This document shows positions 24,070 to 34,523 of a stretch of DNA of 64,000 bases, piece by piece. Below the pieces are notes generated by a model. That model saw only the letters and a program-made list of their open reading frames with translations, searched no databases and was not told the DNA's origin. The stretch is from Sodiomyces alkalinus F11. Taxonomy: Eukaryota > Ascomycota > Sordariomycetes > Glomerellales > Plectosphaerellaceae. Location: assembly GCF_003711515.1 (NCBI RefSeq), contig NW_021167084.1, positions 1,310,399 to 1,374,398 on the forward strand, in the 5' to 3' direction. Each line of letters begins with the position of its first letter. Within the stretch, counting starts at the first letter, position 1. The translations under genes and the position numbers were made by a program.

Positions 24070-24840
24070 TTAGAGCTCCTGAAGCGTGGGCATGCTGATA
24101 CCGCGCTGGTGAGCAGGATATAGTAGCGGAGGCCTCGCATACTGCTTGTACCCATCGGTCAACTCTTCAAGGCACAGGTGATCGTACAGACTGGCCAGAG
24201 CCCCAACACTGGTGTACATCCAGCCGGGGTCGTACCTGGTGCAGCCGTCGACGGCAGGATATCCATCCGGGCCCTCCCCTTCGGGTTCGCCGTCGGAGTC
24301 GATGATGATGCAGGCGACATACGGCGCCCGGCCCTGGGCCCCGGCTTGGGCCCATTCCTCGTAGGCCTTGAGGGTGTCTAGGCACTCTTGGTCGACGAAG
24401 AGGCAGAACCTGAAGGTCGGCGGGCACCTCCAGACGGTGGCGAGAGCGTTGGCGCGCCAGGCGCCGGGGCCGCGCCCATCTTCGTCGGGGAGATGAGGCT
24501 CAGCCCACTCGGAGAAGCGGGCTCGCACGTCGGCCTTGGAGGCGCCGTCGAGGGCGTCTCGGTCCTCGACGATCGTCCAGTCGACGTACTTGGCCAGGAG
24601 GAGGTCGCGGCCGTAGCGGGAGAGATCGTCGACGGCGGCCTGCTTCATGCGCTCGACGTAGCGGGCCCAGGCGTCGTCATCCGAATAGGTGCATCGGTAG
24701 ACGACGAAGCCCCATCGGTGGTAGCCAGTCTGTTGCATGCACCAGATCATCTGGCTGAGATCCACGTCTGACCGGCTGTACCGGTCGATTTGCTCAATGT
24801 CAGATAGTGTAAGACCTTGGTACTCTGCTTGGCCACTCAT
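24070..24840 (-). CDS. Uncharacterised fungal protein, 256 residues
   Basis: Single-exon frame from ATG 24840 to TAA 24072-24070. GC content and codon use are clearly coding. There is no signal peptide or membrane segment, so it is probably cytosolic. The N-terminal third has a WGFVVYRCTYSDDDAWARYV segment and the centre has FRFCLFVDQECLD. This arrangement recalls a family of lineage-expanded hypothetical proteins of filamentous ascomycetes that has no assigned function, as far as I know. The C-terminus is Tyr/Pro-rich. It stands alone, followed by AT-rich DNA upstream. No function is proposed. Confidence 0.8.
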   Translation of the reverse strand: MSGQAEYQGLTLSDIEQIDRYSRSDVDLSQMIWCMQQTGYHRWGFVVYRCTYSDDDAWARYVERMKQAAVDDLSRYGRDLLLAKYVDWTIVEDRDALDGASKADVRARFSEWAEPHLPDEDGRGPGAWRANALATVWRCPPTFRFCLFVDQECLDTLKAYEEWAQAGAQGRAPYVACIIIDSDGEPEGEGPDGYPAVDGCTRYDPGWMYTSVGALASLYDHLCLEELTDGYKQYARPPLLYPAHQRGISMPTLQEL

Positions 24841-25409
24841 AGTGAAGAAGAGGCACTTTCGTGTAGAATAAATGAATAACGTATTTCCTTCTTTTATTGT
24901 GTCGTAAAACTCATTGATAGTATTGTTACTACTATTAGTGAAAGGAAAGTACGAGAGGAATACCGCTAATAATAAGGGGAAAAGGGTAATTACGTTGTAC
25001 GAGTGAGATAGGTAAGAGGAAAACGAGAACGTGCAAGTAGAAATAGGGAGAAGTTGAGTTAGGCCGTGATCCGAGAATATTGTTTCTGTCAGAAGGAGTA
25101 GGCGGTATACCGGGGCGGTACTTTGGTTCCCCGAGTCGGTTCTTTAGGGTACATGTCACGTGTGTCACGTAGCCCTTTTTGTAGTACTATTTAAGGTAGG
25201 TAGATAAGGTAGACATTCCTTGGAGTACCTTTGGAACTCTCCAAGGAACAAGAATCATGAGTTCGCGTATTACCGATATTCTTGTTCTGACAGTTACACA
25301 GGCCTCCCCGCAGGATCGGAATAACTAACGTGCTGGTTTGTCACATGGTCACGTGACTAAGAGCCTATAAATTACCGTACATATTAAATAGGACTTATAA
25401 TAATAATCC
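24841..25409. other. Intergenic, AT-rich
   Basis: Promoter side of the orphan gene. CACGTG lies at 25157-25162 and a 10-bp palindrome GTCACGTGAC at 25348-25357. No gene was seen. Confidence 0.5.
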
Positions 25410-25915
25410 TGGTAAGTGGAAATGTCGTGTCTCTATATTATATTCGGCATCGCGTCGGTCGGCACCATCGCCTCCTGGTTCCTGCTGCACAGGTTCGGCC
25501 GCCGGACGCTGTACCTATGGGGCCTGGGCCTCCTGGCCGTGATCCTCCTGGTGGTCGGCTTCATCGGCGTCGGGCCCCGGACGCTTCCGAGGCGGGGAAC
25601 TACGCGCAGGCCGGGATGATGCTCGGCTGGCTCGGGGTGTACTACCTGACGGTTGGGCCCCAACAAGAGCGTCTGCCTCAGTCGGATCGCGTACTATGTC
25701 GCGCAGATCGTCTGCAGCGTCGTCAACCCGTACATTCTGAACCCGACGGCGGGCGACTGGCGCGGCAAGCCGCAAGACGGGGTTCTTCTGGGGCGGCTGC
25801 GCGGCGGTGTCTAGGTTCTTTGTCGGGACGTACTTTCGGCTGCCCGAGACGAAGGATCGGACGTTTGCGGAGCTTGATGTCCTCTTTGAGCGCCGCGTGA
25901 AGGCGCGTCTGATTT
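25410..25915 (+). pseudogene. Fragment of an MFS sugar transporter (maltose/hexose permease type)
   Basis: The C-terminal third of a Sugar_tr-family transporter can be read in pieces in different frames. First comes GRRTLYLWGLGLLAVILLVV (helix after the GRR loop). After a frame change within about 25570-25590 follow NYAQAGMMLGWLGVYYLTVGP and, after a further frame change and a deletion of about 20 codons near 25655, NKSVCLSRIAYYVAQIVCSV. After a third frame change near 25770 it ends with LPETKDRTFAELDVLFERRV, matching the family PETKGRT motif. There is no N-terminal half upstream. CpA and TpG are normal, so it decayed by indels, not by RIP. Confidence 0.85.
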
Positions 25916-28478
25916 TGCTTTGTAAATTACAAGGTGGACGTCTACGCATGTGGTGAGGACATCCTGGACATGTTGACGAAGCGAGGTGGACGTCAATAAG
26001 TCGGAATGGGGTCCCGTTTCTCCGTTGACCTGGGCAAGTCTGCCTGCTGAGTAAGAGTTGCATCACGTGACTCTGACTCCGAAATTTGTGGCGATACATG
26101 ACTTTCATGTTCTGCGAGTCGGTGATCACAAGCGGTTTATTCCCAGATACTTACCCACAACGCACAAGATACGAGTGCAACGATTCTTATCCACTCTTAT
26201 CCCCCTTGTCACGCGAGCACGATGAAGGCCTCACGACATTTCCCTGGATTGGAGCGGGCATAGCGGAACGGATGGGCCCCGTACTCGGCGTACAGCCCTG
26301 CGGGATCGTGGCCCGTGGGAGAGCGCCGGAGCGGAGATCGTGAGCTATTATGGCGTCCGATCAATCGACCGTCCCATCATTCCACGCCACATCTTACCAT
26401 GGTCGCTTGGCCTAAGCCCTTCCTCGCTGCGTTGTCTTGGACGGGATGATGTGCCTTGCCGAAGATGTTCCCTAGGCGTGCTTCGAGAGGGAAAAGTCCT
26501 CCAAAAAAGAAAAAGAAAAAGGAGGAGGACTGGACAAAGAAAAGGGGTGAGTGAAAGCATCGAAGGGAGAATTGCGGGGCCATTCCGAGTGCATCTTTGG
26601 ATGCAGAGTCGGACAGGGGTTTGATGACATTCACACGACTGTCCCCCTTTCGAAGTTCGGGATATTATCTCGTGATGGGACCGGAATCATCAACCTGACC
26701 GAATGTCCGATCGAATTGGCGACCAAGCATGAAAGTCTAGACTTTGGACCCGAATATCTGGGTGGGCATGGACATTCTTTTCGGCCCCGTTTTAATTCCT
26801 TGCGAAATGGGTCCCTTGAGGATGAGTTTGCAAAGGATGATGGCACGGGCACGGACACGTTGGACATGCTCAGTGCCTCGTGGCCCGCGGATTCTTTGAC
26901 TAAACCGTTCAGGAACGCGAAAGGCTAGATGGAGACGAAGCCCAAATTAGATGGACCGAGTCCAGACCGCCGTTGAGACGGGCCAGATATCGATAAAGAA
27001 CCAAGATGAAGGATGGCGGGAGACGGACTGGAGACGGACTGGAGACAGACTGCAGCGGATTGAAGGCTAGAAGCGCCTTGTGCCAGCCTTACGTCGACTG
27101 TTCCCCACTACTGCTCCGCCGTTGCTTGTCTGCCGTTGCCGTTGCCGTTCCGTTTCCGTCGTTTGGTGTGTTAGGATCCCATGCATTCTTATCCAGATCC
27201 TTTCCTTCACCACGTTACCACTGAATCATAGTCTGTACTACACCCCGCCCCTGCTGATCCTTTGCCACCGGGTATGGGGAAAGGACTGACAACGAGAATC
27301 TAGGTCGTCCGCATTTGGTGTTGCGTCAGGCATCCCGTCTTTTTTCGTCCTTTTCTTTTCGTCCGTCCTTGGCCCCCCAGCCCCTCGGGCCTCCCCACCC
27401 AACTTCACACCTTTGCCCTCCGAGTCAGGGGTTCCCCATCTCATTCCGTCTGATGATGACAGACGGGTCGGGGACCACTCTTCCGAATCGTTGCGGTAGT
27501 GGTACCTGGAGCTAAGCCTACCTTGTCGTACCTGGACTCGTGGCAGGAGACCTGAGACCCCTTTCAGGAGGGGCCGCCCACGTTGCACGATTGCCGCGAT
27601 TCGAATCTTCGATTCCCTGTTGCCGATAAGTCGCGTATAACCTACTCCTACTGGACCCCTGGCTCATTGAGGATATACATGACTTACTCGCTCGCCTAAA
27701 CATCTCTTTGTTGCCAACATCATGTCGACCCGCGGCTTAATGAACCGTACACCACTTCCTTTTCGTCCTTTTCGTCCTTCCCACTATCCCCTTACCTATC
27801 CACTTTATCCACTCCCTCCACTTGGTCCTTTTCGACCCATCTTTCTCTCTTTGCCGTGCCCCTCTGTTACATCATCTGGATCTCGTCAACCTTTGTGATG
27901 AGGTTCCAGACCGAACCACCGTGGATCCCCCTCTCGGGAGTCCACGTACGAAGTACAGAGAGCTTCTTTGTCGTGTTATCCATCGGTAGATTCAGTGTGG
28001 GTGGGGGTGGAGGTGGAGGCAGCTCCTTGGGAGAGCGTATTTTCACATTGCCTTCTCAGGCCATCAGAGAGTTCGTCTGTTCAGGGGCTCGAATCTAGGT
28101 ATAATATATCCCCCAGATCCCCCCAGCTTCCATCTCATCCGTTCACTCCATCCCATCATCAAGCATCAACTTTTCCTGTCCATTTTGTCAGTGGTTCTTT
28201 ACGCTTTGATAGCTTGGATCACTCTCTCGGTCTCAGTCAAACCATCCAATCTTTTGACTTACTATCCCTTGCTGTTTTTACCTTGGGGTATCATCACTCC
28301 TTGCTTTGTTGACCTTTGACCACAAATCTCTCCGCCGAGCGTTGAGACTACTACACCAAAACTTCTTTGTTGCTGCCAGCGAGTACCGGCACAGACACAT
28401 ATACACACTCGTCAACATACCTCGACCACCCAACTACCACCACCCTACATTACATCAACTTTTCCCTACATCTTCAAA
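25916..28478. other. Intergenic, 2.6 kb
   Basis: TCACGTGA lies at 26063-26070 and GTACGAAGTAC at 27946-27956. Pyrimidine-rich leader-like DNA precedes the gene at 28479. Frames such as 26551-26928 (+) show no recognisable protein. Nothing else was seen. Confidence 0.5.
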
Positions 28479-29150
28479 ATGCTCGCCAACATCGCTGCCA
28501 TCTTCGCCGCCTCTGCCGCCGTCGTCTCGGCCGCCGCCGTCCCCCACCTGAACGCCCGCGGCCAATCGGGCTCGGTCAGCGTGACCCCCCACGTCCAGTA
28601 CTCCTCCTCCATCGGCGTCCTGGGCTGCAAGATCAACACCGACCGGGTGGCCTACTGGCCCGGGTCGGTGCACTGCGACGACATCTGCGTGAAAGTCTCG
28701 CACGGCGGGCGCAGCCTGCACCTGCTCCGCATCGACTCGTCCGGGGGCGCCTACGACGTCTCGTACGACGCGTGGAACTACCTCGCCCACGGCGCCTCGG
28801 CGCGCGACGACCCCCACATGGGCGGCGGCGTCGACATGCACTTCGAGTACGTCGACCCCTCCGAGTGCGCCGACCTGCTGGACCACGGCAAGCTGCCCCT
28901 CTCGGCCGCCAACAGCATGAACTACGTCGCCTCGTGCCTCGGCAACGGCTCCTGGGCCGGCCGAAACCACGTCCTCTACAACATCGCCAACCCGACCTGC
29001 ACCATCGGCCGGGACGAGCGGTGCTCCCTCGACTTGGCTACCAGCAACCAGCCCAACTGCCCGAGCGGGCTCGGCACCGGGGGTATCCTGAAGGGCCACG
29101 AGGTTGAGAACATTGAATACGGGACTGGAAAGGTTACCATCGCTCTGTGA
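28479..29150 (+). CDS. Secreted 223-residue protein, possible double-psi beta-barrel relative
   Basis: Single exon from ATG 28479 to TGA 29148-29150. The N-terminus is a clear signal peptide (hydrophobic, AAAVVSA-like region, about 20 residues), followed by a short propeptide-like stretch ending near HLNARG. The mature part has Cys residues spaced through the protein, including CDDICVKVSHGGRS, then SGGAYDVSYDAWNYLA. This resembles the GRSV...DLS..AF pattern of barwin/RlpA-like double-psi barrels, but the resemblance is weak and is my inference. The upstream leader is long and C/T-rich, as in well-expressed fungal genes. There is no membrane or GPI signal at the C-terminus. It could be a family-specific effector or wall protein. 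Confidence 0.85.
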   Translation: MLANIAAIFAASAAVVSAAAVPHLNARGQSGSVSVTPHVQYSSSIGVLGCKINTDRVAYWPGSVHCDDICVKVSHGGRSLHLLRIDSSGGAYDVSYDAWNYLAHGASARDDPHMGGGVDMHFEYVDPSECADLLDHGKLPLSAANSMNYVASCLGNGSWAGRNHVLYNIANPTCTIGRDERCSLDLATSNQPNCPSGLGTGGILKGHEVENIEYGTGKVTIAL

Positions 29151-30473
29151 GCCGGTTTCCTTTGCTTTACTTCTCTTCTTTACGCTCTTTCGACACGATT
29201 TATCATGGAATTTGGGGCAGGCAAATTATAGATACCATGGGACAATTTGAAACGGAAACCTTTTGGACGATATATATTTGGGAGACTGGGCTAAGACACG
29301 GCGCCAGATCTTCTCCCCCCTACCCCTGAGTGGAGGGCGAATTATCAACAAACCCTTTTAACACTCACAATATGATGCCACTATCTTCAAAGTGATCTAT
29401 GTTTCCTGATCCTCCAAGTGACTACATGTACATGTAATAATAGATGCCCCCGACTTGGTGAACCATCGTCACACTTTGGCCAACTGCCTGCAATCACCCG
29501 CCCCCCTCGGCCAGTCTTTACCCTGTTTCCCTTTATCAACACCCTCAGAGAACCACGCAAGCAAACGAAACAGCAAATGGTTTCAAACACATGCAGCCGC
29601 GACAACCCACATGATTGTTCCACCCATATCATCGCGCAGGGCGGGGGAGAGACCAGCTAATCTCAGACCATTCCCGTGAAATCGTGATGCCGACCGGGAA
29701 AGGTTTCAAGACACGCACGCACTTTCCGCTGTGCAATCTGCTTTCTGGTGGAAGCGCAACGTGACCTGCTGGGTAGGGAACATGTGGACACGTCTCAGGC
29801 GGTAGGGGAGTGTTGACTTTTCTTTGAAAATAAGAATAGAAACAAAAATGGGAAAAAAAAGCAACATCAAACAGAATCATCTCTGCAGGCGCCCGAACAT
29901 CGTGCTGGGTTTGGAAACCCCGGAATCCAGCATCGGATGTGGCCCCATGTGGGGTGTAGCACAGCGATGCGCTGTCTTTATTTCAATGTTCGTGCTCTCT
30001 CAACTCGCTTGGCTTGATGTCGCTGCCCGTGCTATCGCGATTCGTGCGGTTCGGCTGCTTGTAAGACGTAAATGGGAGTTGAGGTCTCAGCTGTTTTACA
30101 TATGAGATTGAGATGTAAGCAGCCACGGCGTCGTGTAGACTGTGCCGTGGTCTCCCGCCCCGAGTCATACCTGAAGGCACTGGGTGCTGCTTCGTTTGAT
30201 GGAGTGATGATAAGCCATCCCGTCTTCATGATACCTACCGTCCTTTTGCTTACTGGCAAGAAAAGGAAGATCAAAATATGTAGACGAAAATAGAATGCCT
30301 CAAGCCTCGTAGAAGCGAAGCAGCCATCCTTTTCATGCGCCCTAAAATAACGCCGGCTATGCAATCCTCAAGCCCCCTGACTCCCGTGGATGCAAAAAGA
30401 AAGGGTCCCCTTGCCCTTTAAAAAAACACATAAACAAGAAAACCTAACCCGTCAGGCTAGACTGTTGACTTCC
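29151..30473. other. Convergent 3' intergenic region
   Basis: Between the 3' ends of the secreted protein (+) and the kinesin (-). No recognisable gene or repeat. Confidence 0.5.
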
Positions 30474-32762
30474 TTAGATAGTCCCCACGAGCCCCTCATA
30501 CGCCCTCTCCACAGTCCGACTGCCCATCCCAGGGATAGTGGTGAGATCCGCCAAATTCCGGACAGGCGCCCAACCCTCCTCGGCCATCAGGGAGAGGTGG
30601 TCGACCAGATCCCTTGCCTTCTTGCTCCCAACCCCATGCAGGCCCTGAATGCGTCCAAGGTCGCGCGAGTTGAAGATGTCCAGCAGCTCCTGAGATCGGG
30701 GGCTGAGAGGCCCCTCGTTTTCAGATGCAGGAGCAGCAGCAGCAGAAGTAGCAGTAGCAGCAGCAACCTTGGCCCGCTTCGACGACGACGACTTGTGGTT
30801 CCGCGCCCTGGACTGCTCGCGGGCCGCACCACCCACGTAGCTCTCGTCCCCTTCGGCGTCGGCTTCCGCCTCGTCATACTCCCCCTCGTCGGCGGCCGGG
30901 ACCCTGCGCTGCCGTTTTCTCCCGGCCTTTTCGGGCTCGGTCGTAGTAGCAGCAGCCACGGCGGTCGGGAGACCCAGACGGACTCGCAGCTTCTCGATCT
31001 TGCTCAGCAGCTTCGCCTGGCCCGGGAAGTAAGGCAGGGCGAGCTCGTACATCTCCAAAGCGCCCGCATCGTCGCCGCGTTCCTTGGCTTGACGCGCCGA
31101 CAGGAGAAACCGGAGGCCGTCGGACCGCGTGTCGTCCCTGCGCTCGTCCTGCTCAATCCGTCGCTCCAGAGCTTCCAGGCGCTTCTGGACTGCGTCGTTG
31201 ATGTCGGGATGGGCGGATGCGGGCGCTGGAGCAGCCTGGGCGACTTGTTGATTCGACCGCATGGCCAAGATCTCGTTGACCTTCTTCTCGACCATGGACT
31301 CGAGCTGTTCGGCCGAGATGGACAACTTGGATTGCGTTGTTTGCCCGGGACGACTCAATCCCGACTTGTTGGAGACCCGGAGGGCAGCAGAAGCGGCTTG
31401 CCCGGAATCCGACGGCCGCTTGCGCAGCTGAGAGGTATTGGGGGCCGATCTCGGGGCCGGAGCGGCAGGCTTCGATGCTCGGTCGGCATACACACTAAAT
31501 GCCTTGGCCGGTTTCGTCGGATCGCTCGTCGCAGTCGCCTTGGAAGCCGCGACGCCGCTGTGGACGTTATGAGCATTGAGGGCATTCGACAGAGGCCGCA
31601 AGGGCTGGCGCGCCATGCTCAACCCGCCGCTGTTGGAGGCCGTGCGAGGGACCTGCTTGAATACGACCTCGTTCTCGATCTCCCGCACCTCGATTCGCTT
31701 GGCGCGAGAGCTCACGTTCAGGCTGCTCAGCGTGTCGAGGTGATAGCTCCGGAGCGACGCCAGGTTCAGGATCATAATGGTGATGCCGTTGTTCTGGCCG
31801 AGACTCAGGATCCGGGTCATCTTCGACTCTCTGTAGGGGATGCGCTTGTCTCCGCGGGAGATGGCGTCGATGCATTGGGATAGGACGAAGAGGCTCTTGT
31901 TGATGGCCGCCGACTCGACCAACCGCTCCTTGCCGTTGTCTGTCCTCCTGTTGTCCTCCGACCCGGCCAGGTCGATGGCAGACGCGGTTGACGTCTTCAC
32001 CTGATCGCCCGTCGTCTGGGTGACTTTGATCTGCAGCACGCTGTGACTCCTGCTGCTGTGGGCATTCAGCTTGGTGGCTGCCGTAGCCCGATTCTTCTCG
32101 GCATGGAGGTAGAGCCCTTCCAAGTCCTTCAGGTTGTCGCATGACCGCTCCGACAAGCCAACCACCATAGTCTTCCCATCCTTCTCTCGAAGTGGGAGAC
32201 CGGCGGGGAGGCGCTTCTCGAGAGGCTCGAGCAGGTCAAAGACCTTGTCATTGTAAATCTCGTAATATGATATGGAGACGTCAACCGTCGTCTGACCCTC
32301 GGAGTCCTTCATGATCTTCTTCGCTCGCCGATAGATGCTGCTCAGCAATCGGGGGATGACACCTCGATCGGCGAGCTTCAGGCCACCCCTCATGGTATGC
32401 GTCTTGCCGGTGCCGGTGACACCGTATGCAAATATGGTGACATCAATTCCCTGAAAGAGAGCTTTGACATGAGGAGCAACTATCGATAGGGAAGATGGTT
32501 AGCCAGAACCATCACCATAGTTATGCCATTGATTTGCTTTGTCTGTCCTACCCTCTGCCGTGAAGAGCTGTTCCTGTGTTGTGGAATGATCGTAGACGCT
32601 GTTGAACGCGAAGGAAAACTCTTCTGATTCATTCTTTGGGTTTGGAATCTTCACCAATGTCGGCGGCTTCCCATCATCGGTGCTGGCAGCCGTGACAATG
32701 GCATCTCTTTCCAGCTCCTTGGGAAGGAGAGGGCGGATTCTTGCGACCACACGGACAGACAT
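30474..32762 (-). CDS. Kinesin-10 (Kid/KIF22)-like chromokinesin with C-terminal helix-hairpin-helix
   Basis: Exons 32762-32552 and 32479-30474 give 738 residues. The motor domain fills about 1-330, with the P-loop GVTGTGKT (90-97), switch I NAHSSRSH (209-216) and switch II DLAGSE (240-245). The middle is low-complexity with a short coiled coil (VEKKVNEILAMRS) and a TPR-like segment (AKERGDDAGALEMYELAL). A basic SSSKRAK patch follows. The last 60 residues hold two helix-hairpin-helix motifs (LHGVGSKKARDL and IPGMGSRTVERA), the DNA-binding tail of kinesin-10/Kid, which pushes chromosome arms along spindle microtubules. An upstream in-frame ATG exists at 32816, but the motor start at 32762 (MSVRVVARIRPL) fits the family. 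It shares its promoter region with the AIM24 homologue. Confidence 0.9.
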
Positions 32763-33192
32763 AGCAGACCGGCATACCAATTGGTTCCACAAAAAATAGG
32801 ACAATGCGTGGGACAATAGAAGAGAAGCCCTTCAAATGAAGCAGCAAGGGTGGTGATGATGGGAGGATTCGATGTGAAGTGCCGGTGTTGCTGTGTGTGT
32901 GTGTGTGCAGTGCGGCTCAAAGAGCTGAGAAGAAGAAGCTTGGACCAAAAGTCAACAAGCTGAAGAAGGAGAAGCGCGACGAACTAAACGCGGAATGTTT
33001 CCCTAGCAACACTTACACTTAGCAAGTATCCAGCTTACATAATTTTGACTCTGACTAAGAATGTCACGTGCATATGTGCCTCTGTCTTTCGTCATCCACC
33101 TCTCTCAATTGTCCGAACAAAATCTCCCCAGAGAAGACCTGCAAGAGAGGACCTTCCAGAGAAGAGCCGCCTCATAGCTCCCCATCGTCACC
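32763..33192. promoter_or_regulatory. Bidirectional promoter, kinesin (-) / AIM24 homologue (+)
   Basis: 430 bp separate two divergent start codons. It contains a (TG)n tract at about 32889-32908 and a CACGTG E-box at 33065-33070. The mitochondrial partner makes a Cbf1-like bHLH site plausible, but this is inferred. Confidence 0.6.
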
Positions 33193-34523
33193 ATGAGAGG
33201 CCAATTACCCCTGACCCGGGTGGCTAGGGGACTACAGGCCTCCTCACATCCATCCTACGTCTGTCGACAATGCAGGGCCATTCAAATCACCGCTGTTCCG
33301 ACGACCCCAGCCCCTCAAGTCGGCGGGGACGCCTTTGGAATCGGGTCGCCGGCATCGACTCGGGATGTCGCCGGTATGTTCACAAGACTTTGCAGAAATC
33401 GAACGAGCTCTTCTTGTCTGCAACCATGAAGCCATCCAAGTCCTGTTGCTAACACCTACGGTAGATGCACGTTTCGAAGTCCTCGGATCCCCCCAATCCC
33501 TCCTCTCCGTTACGCTGTCGCCATCCCAGCAGCTCTATACCCGACGAGGAACACTAGTTGCTGTCACAGGCAAGGCTGAGAATGTGAGTGAACTGACTCT
33601 CCATATCCCTATTTCCCTGCAACTTCTTATCCTCCCGCATCATGGACTATAAGACTAACTTGCCACGATGCCAGGCCCGATCCACCCTATCAATTCTCTC
33701 CCCGTTCACTCGAGCCTTCCTAGGCGTCCCCTTCCTGTACCAGAGAATATCCTCCTCAACTCCAGTGACCGCCCTCATCGCCACCAAGTCTCCCACCACC
33801 ACCTTCTCGATCCTCCACCTCGACGGCACCACCGACTACATGGTAGCCCAGCGCAACGCCCTGCTCGCCTGGACCGGCCACACCCTCACCCCGACCCCTC
33901 GCATCAACAGGGGCCTATCCCTCGCGCACTGGGGCAACACCCTCCTGACGGGCCGCGGCCTCGCCGCCCTCTCATCGCCAGGCCAAATCTACGAACTGAC
34001 GCTCAGCGACGGCGAGGAGTTCGTCGCCCACCCGTCCCACGTCGTGGCCTACTCCGTCTCCCGCAACCCGCCGCTCCCGTTCCGCTTCAAGTCGTCGTCC
34101 CTCCTCCGCTTCCAGATCCCCAACATCGCCTCGCTGCTCCCCGAGACCAAGTTCCTCAACGCCATGCGCGACACCGACACCTACCGGACCGTCTCGCGGC
34201 TGCTCTTCCGCCTGCGGACCGCCCTCCGCCGCACCATCTGGGGGGATCGCCTGTTCCTCCAGTTCCGAGGCCCCATGACCCTCTTCATGTCCAGCCGCGG
34301 CGTCCGTGTCGCCGACGTCCTGTCCAATCGCGAGGTGAACGAGATTGCCGACGCGCAGGCGGGCGTGGTGCCCAAGGCGGTTGAACTGGCCGAGAAGCCC
34401 CTGGAGCCTGAGAAGCCTGCCACTTCGGAACAAGCGCCGTCGGCTATCCATGTGGTGACTGTGAACAGGGACGGGAAGGTTACATTTGAGGATTCCAAGG
34501 ACCTGAAGGAATTTGTGAGGTGA
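33193..34523 (+). CDS. AIM24: AIM24 homologue, mitochondrial biogenesis protein
   Basis: Exons 33193-33373, 33465-33583 and 33675-34523 (GTATGT...TAG and GTGAGT...CAG introns) give 382 residues. The N-terminus ([18 protein letters not shown]) is basic and Ser/Arg-rich, as in a mitochondrial presequence. The rest matches the AIM24/TRAP-like beta-sandwich family, from [17 protein letters not shown] to the Gly-rich [18 protein letters not shown] and the [16 protein letters not shown] strand near the end. In yeast Aim24 lies in the inner membrane and supports MICOS integrity; that role is carried over by homology. A short Pro/Glu-rich tail ends the protein. Confidence 0.9.

Noticed and set aside
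30390..31883. 497-codon plus-strand frame
   Set aside because: Antisense of the kinesin gene, which has all motor motifs.
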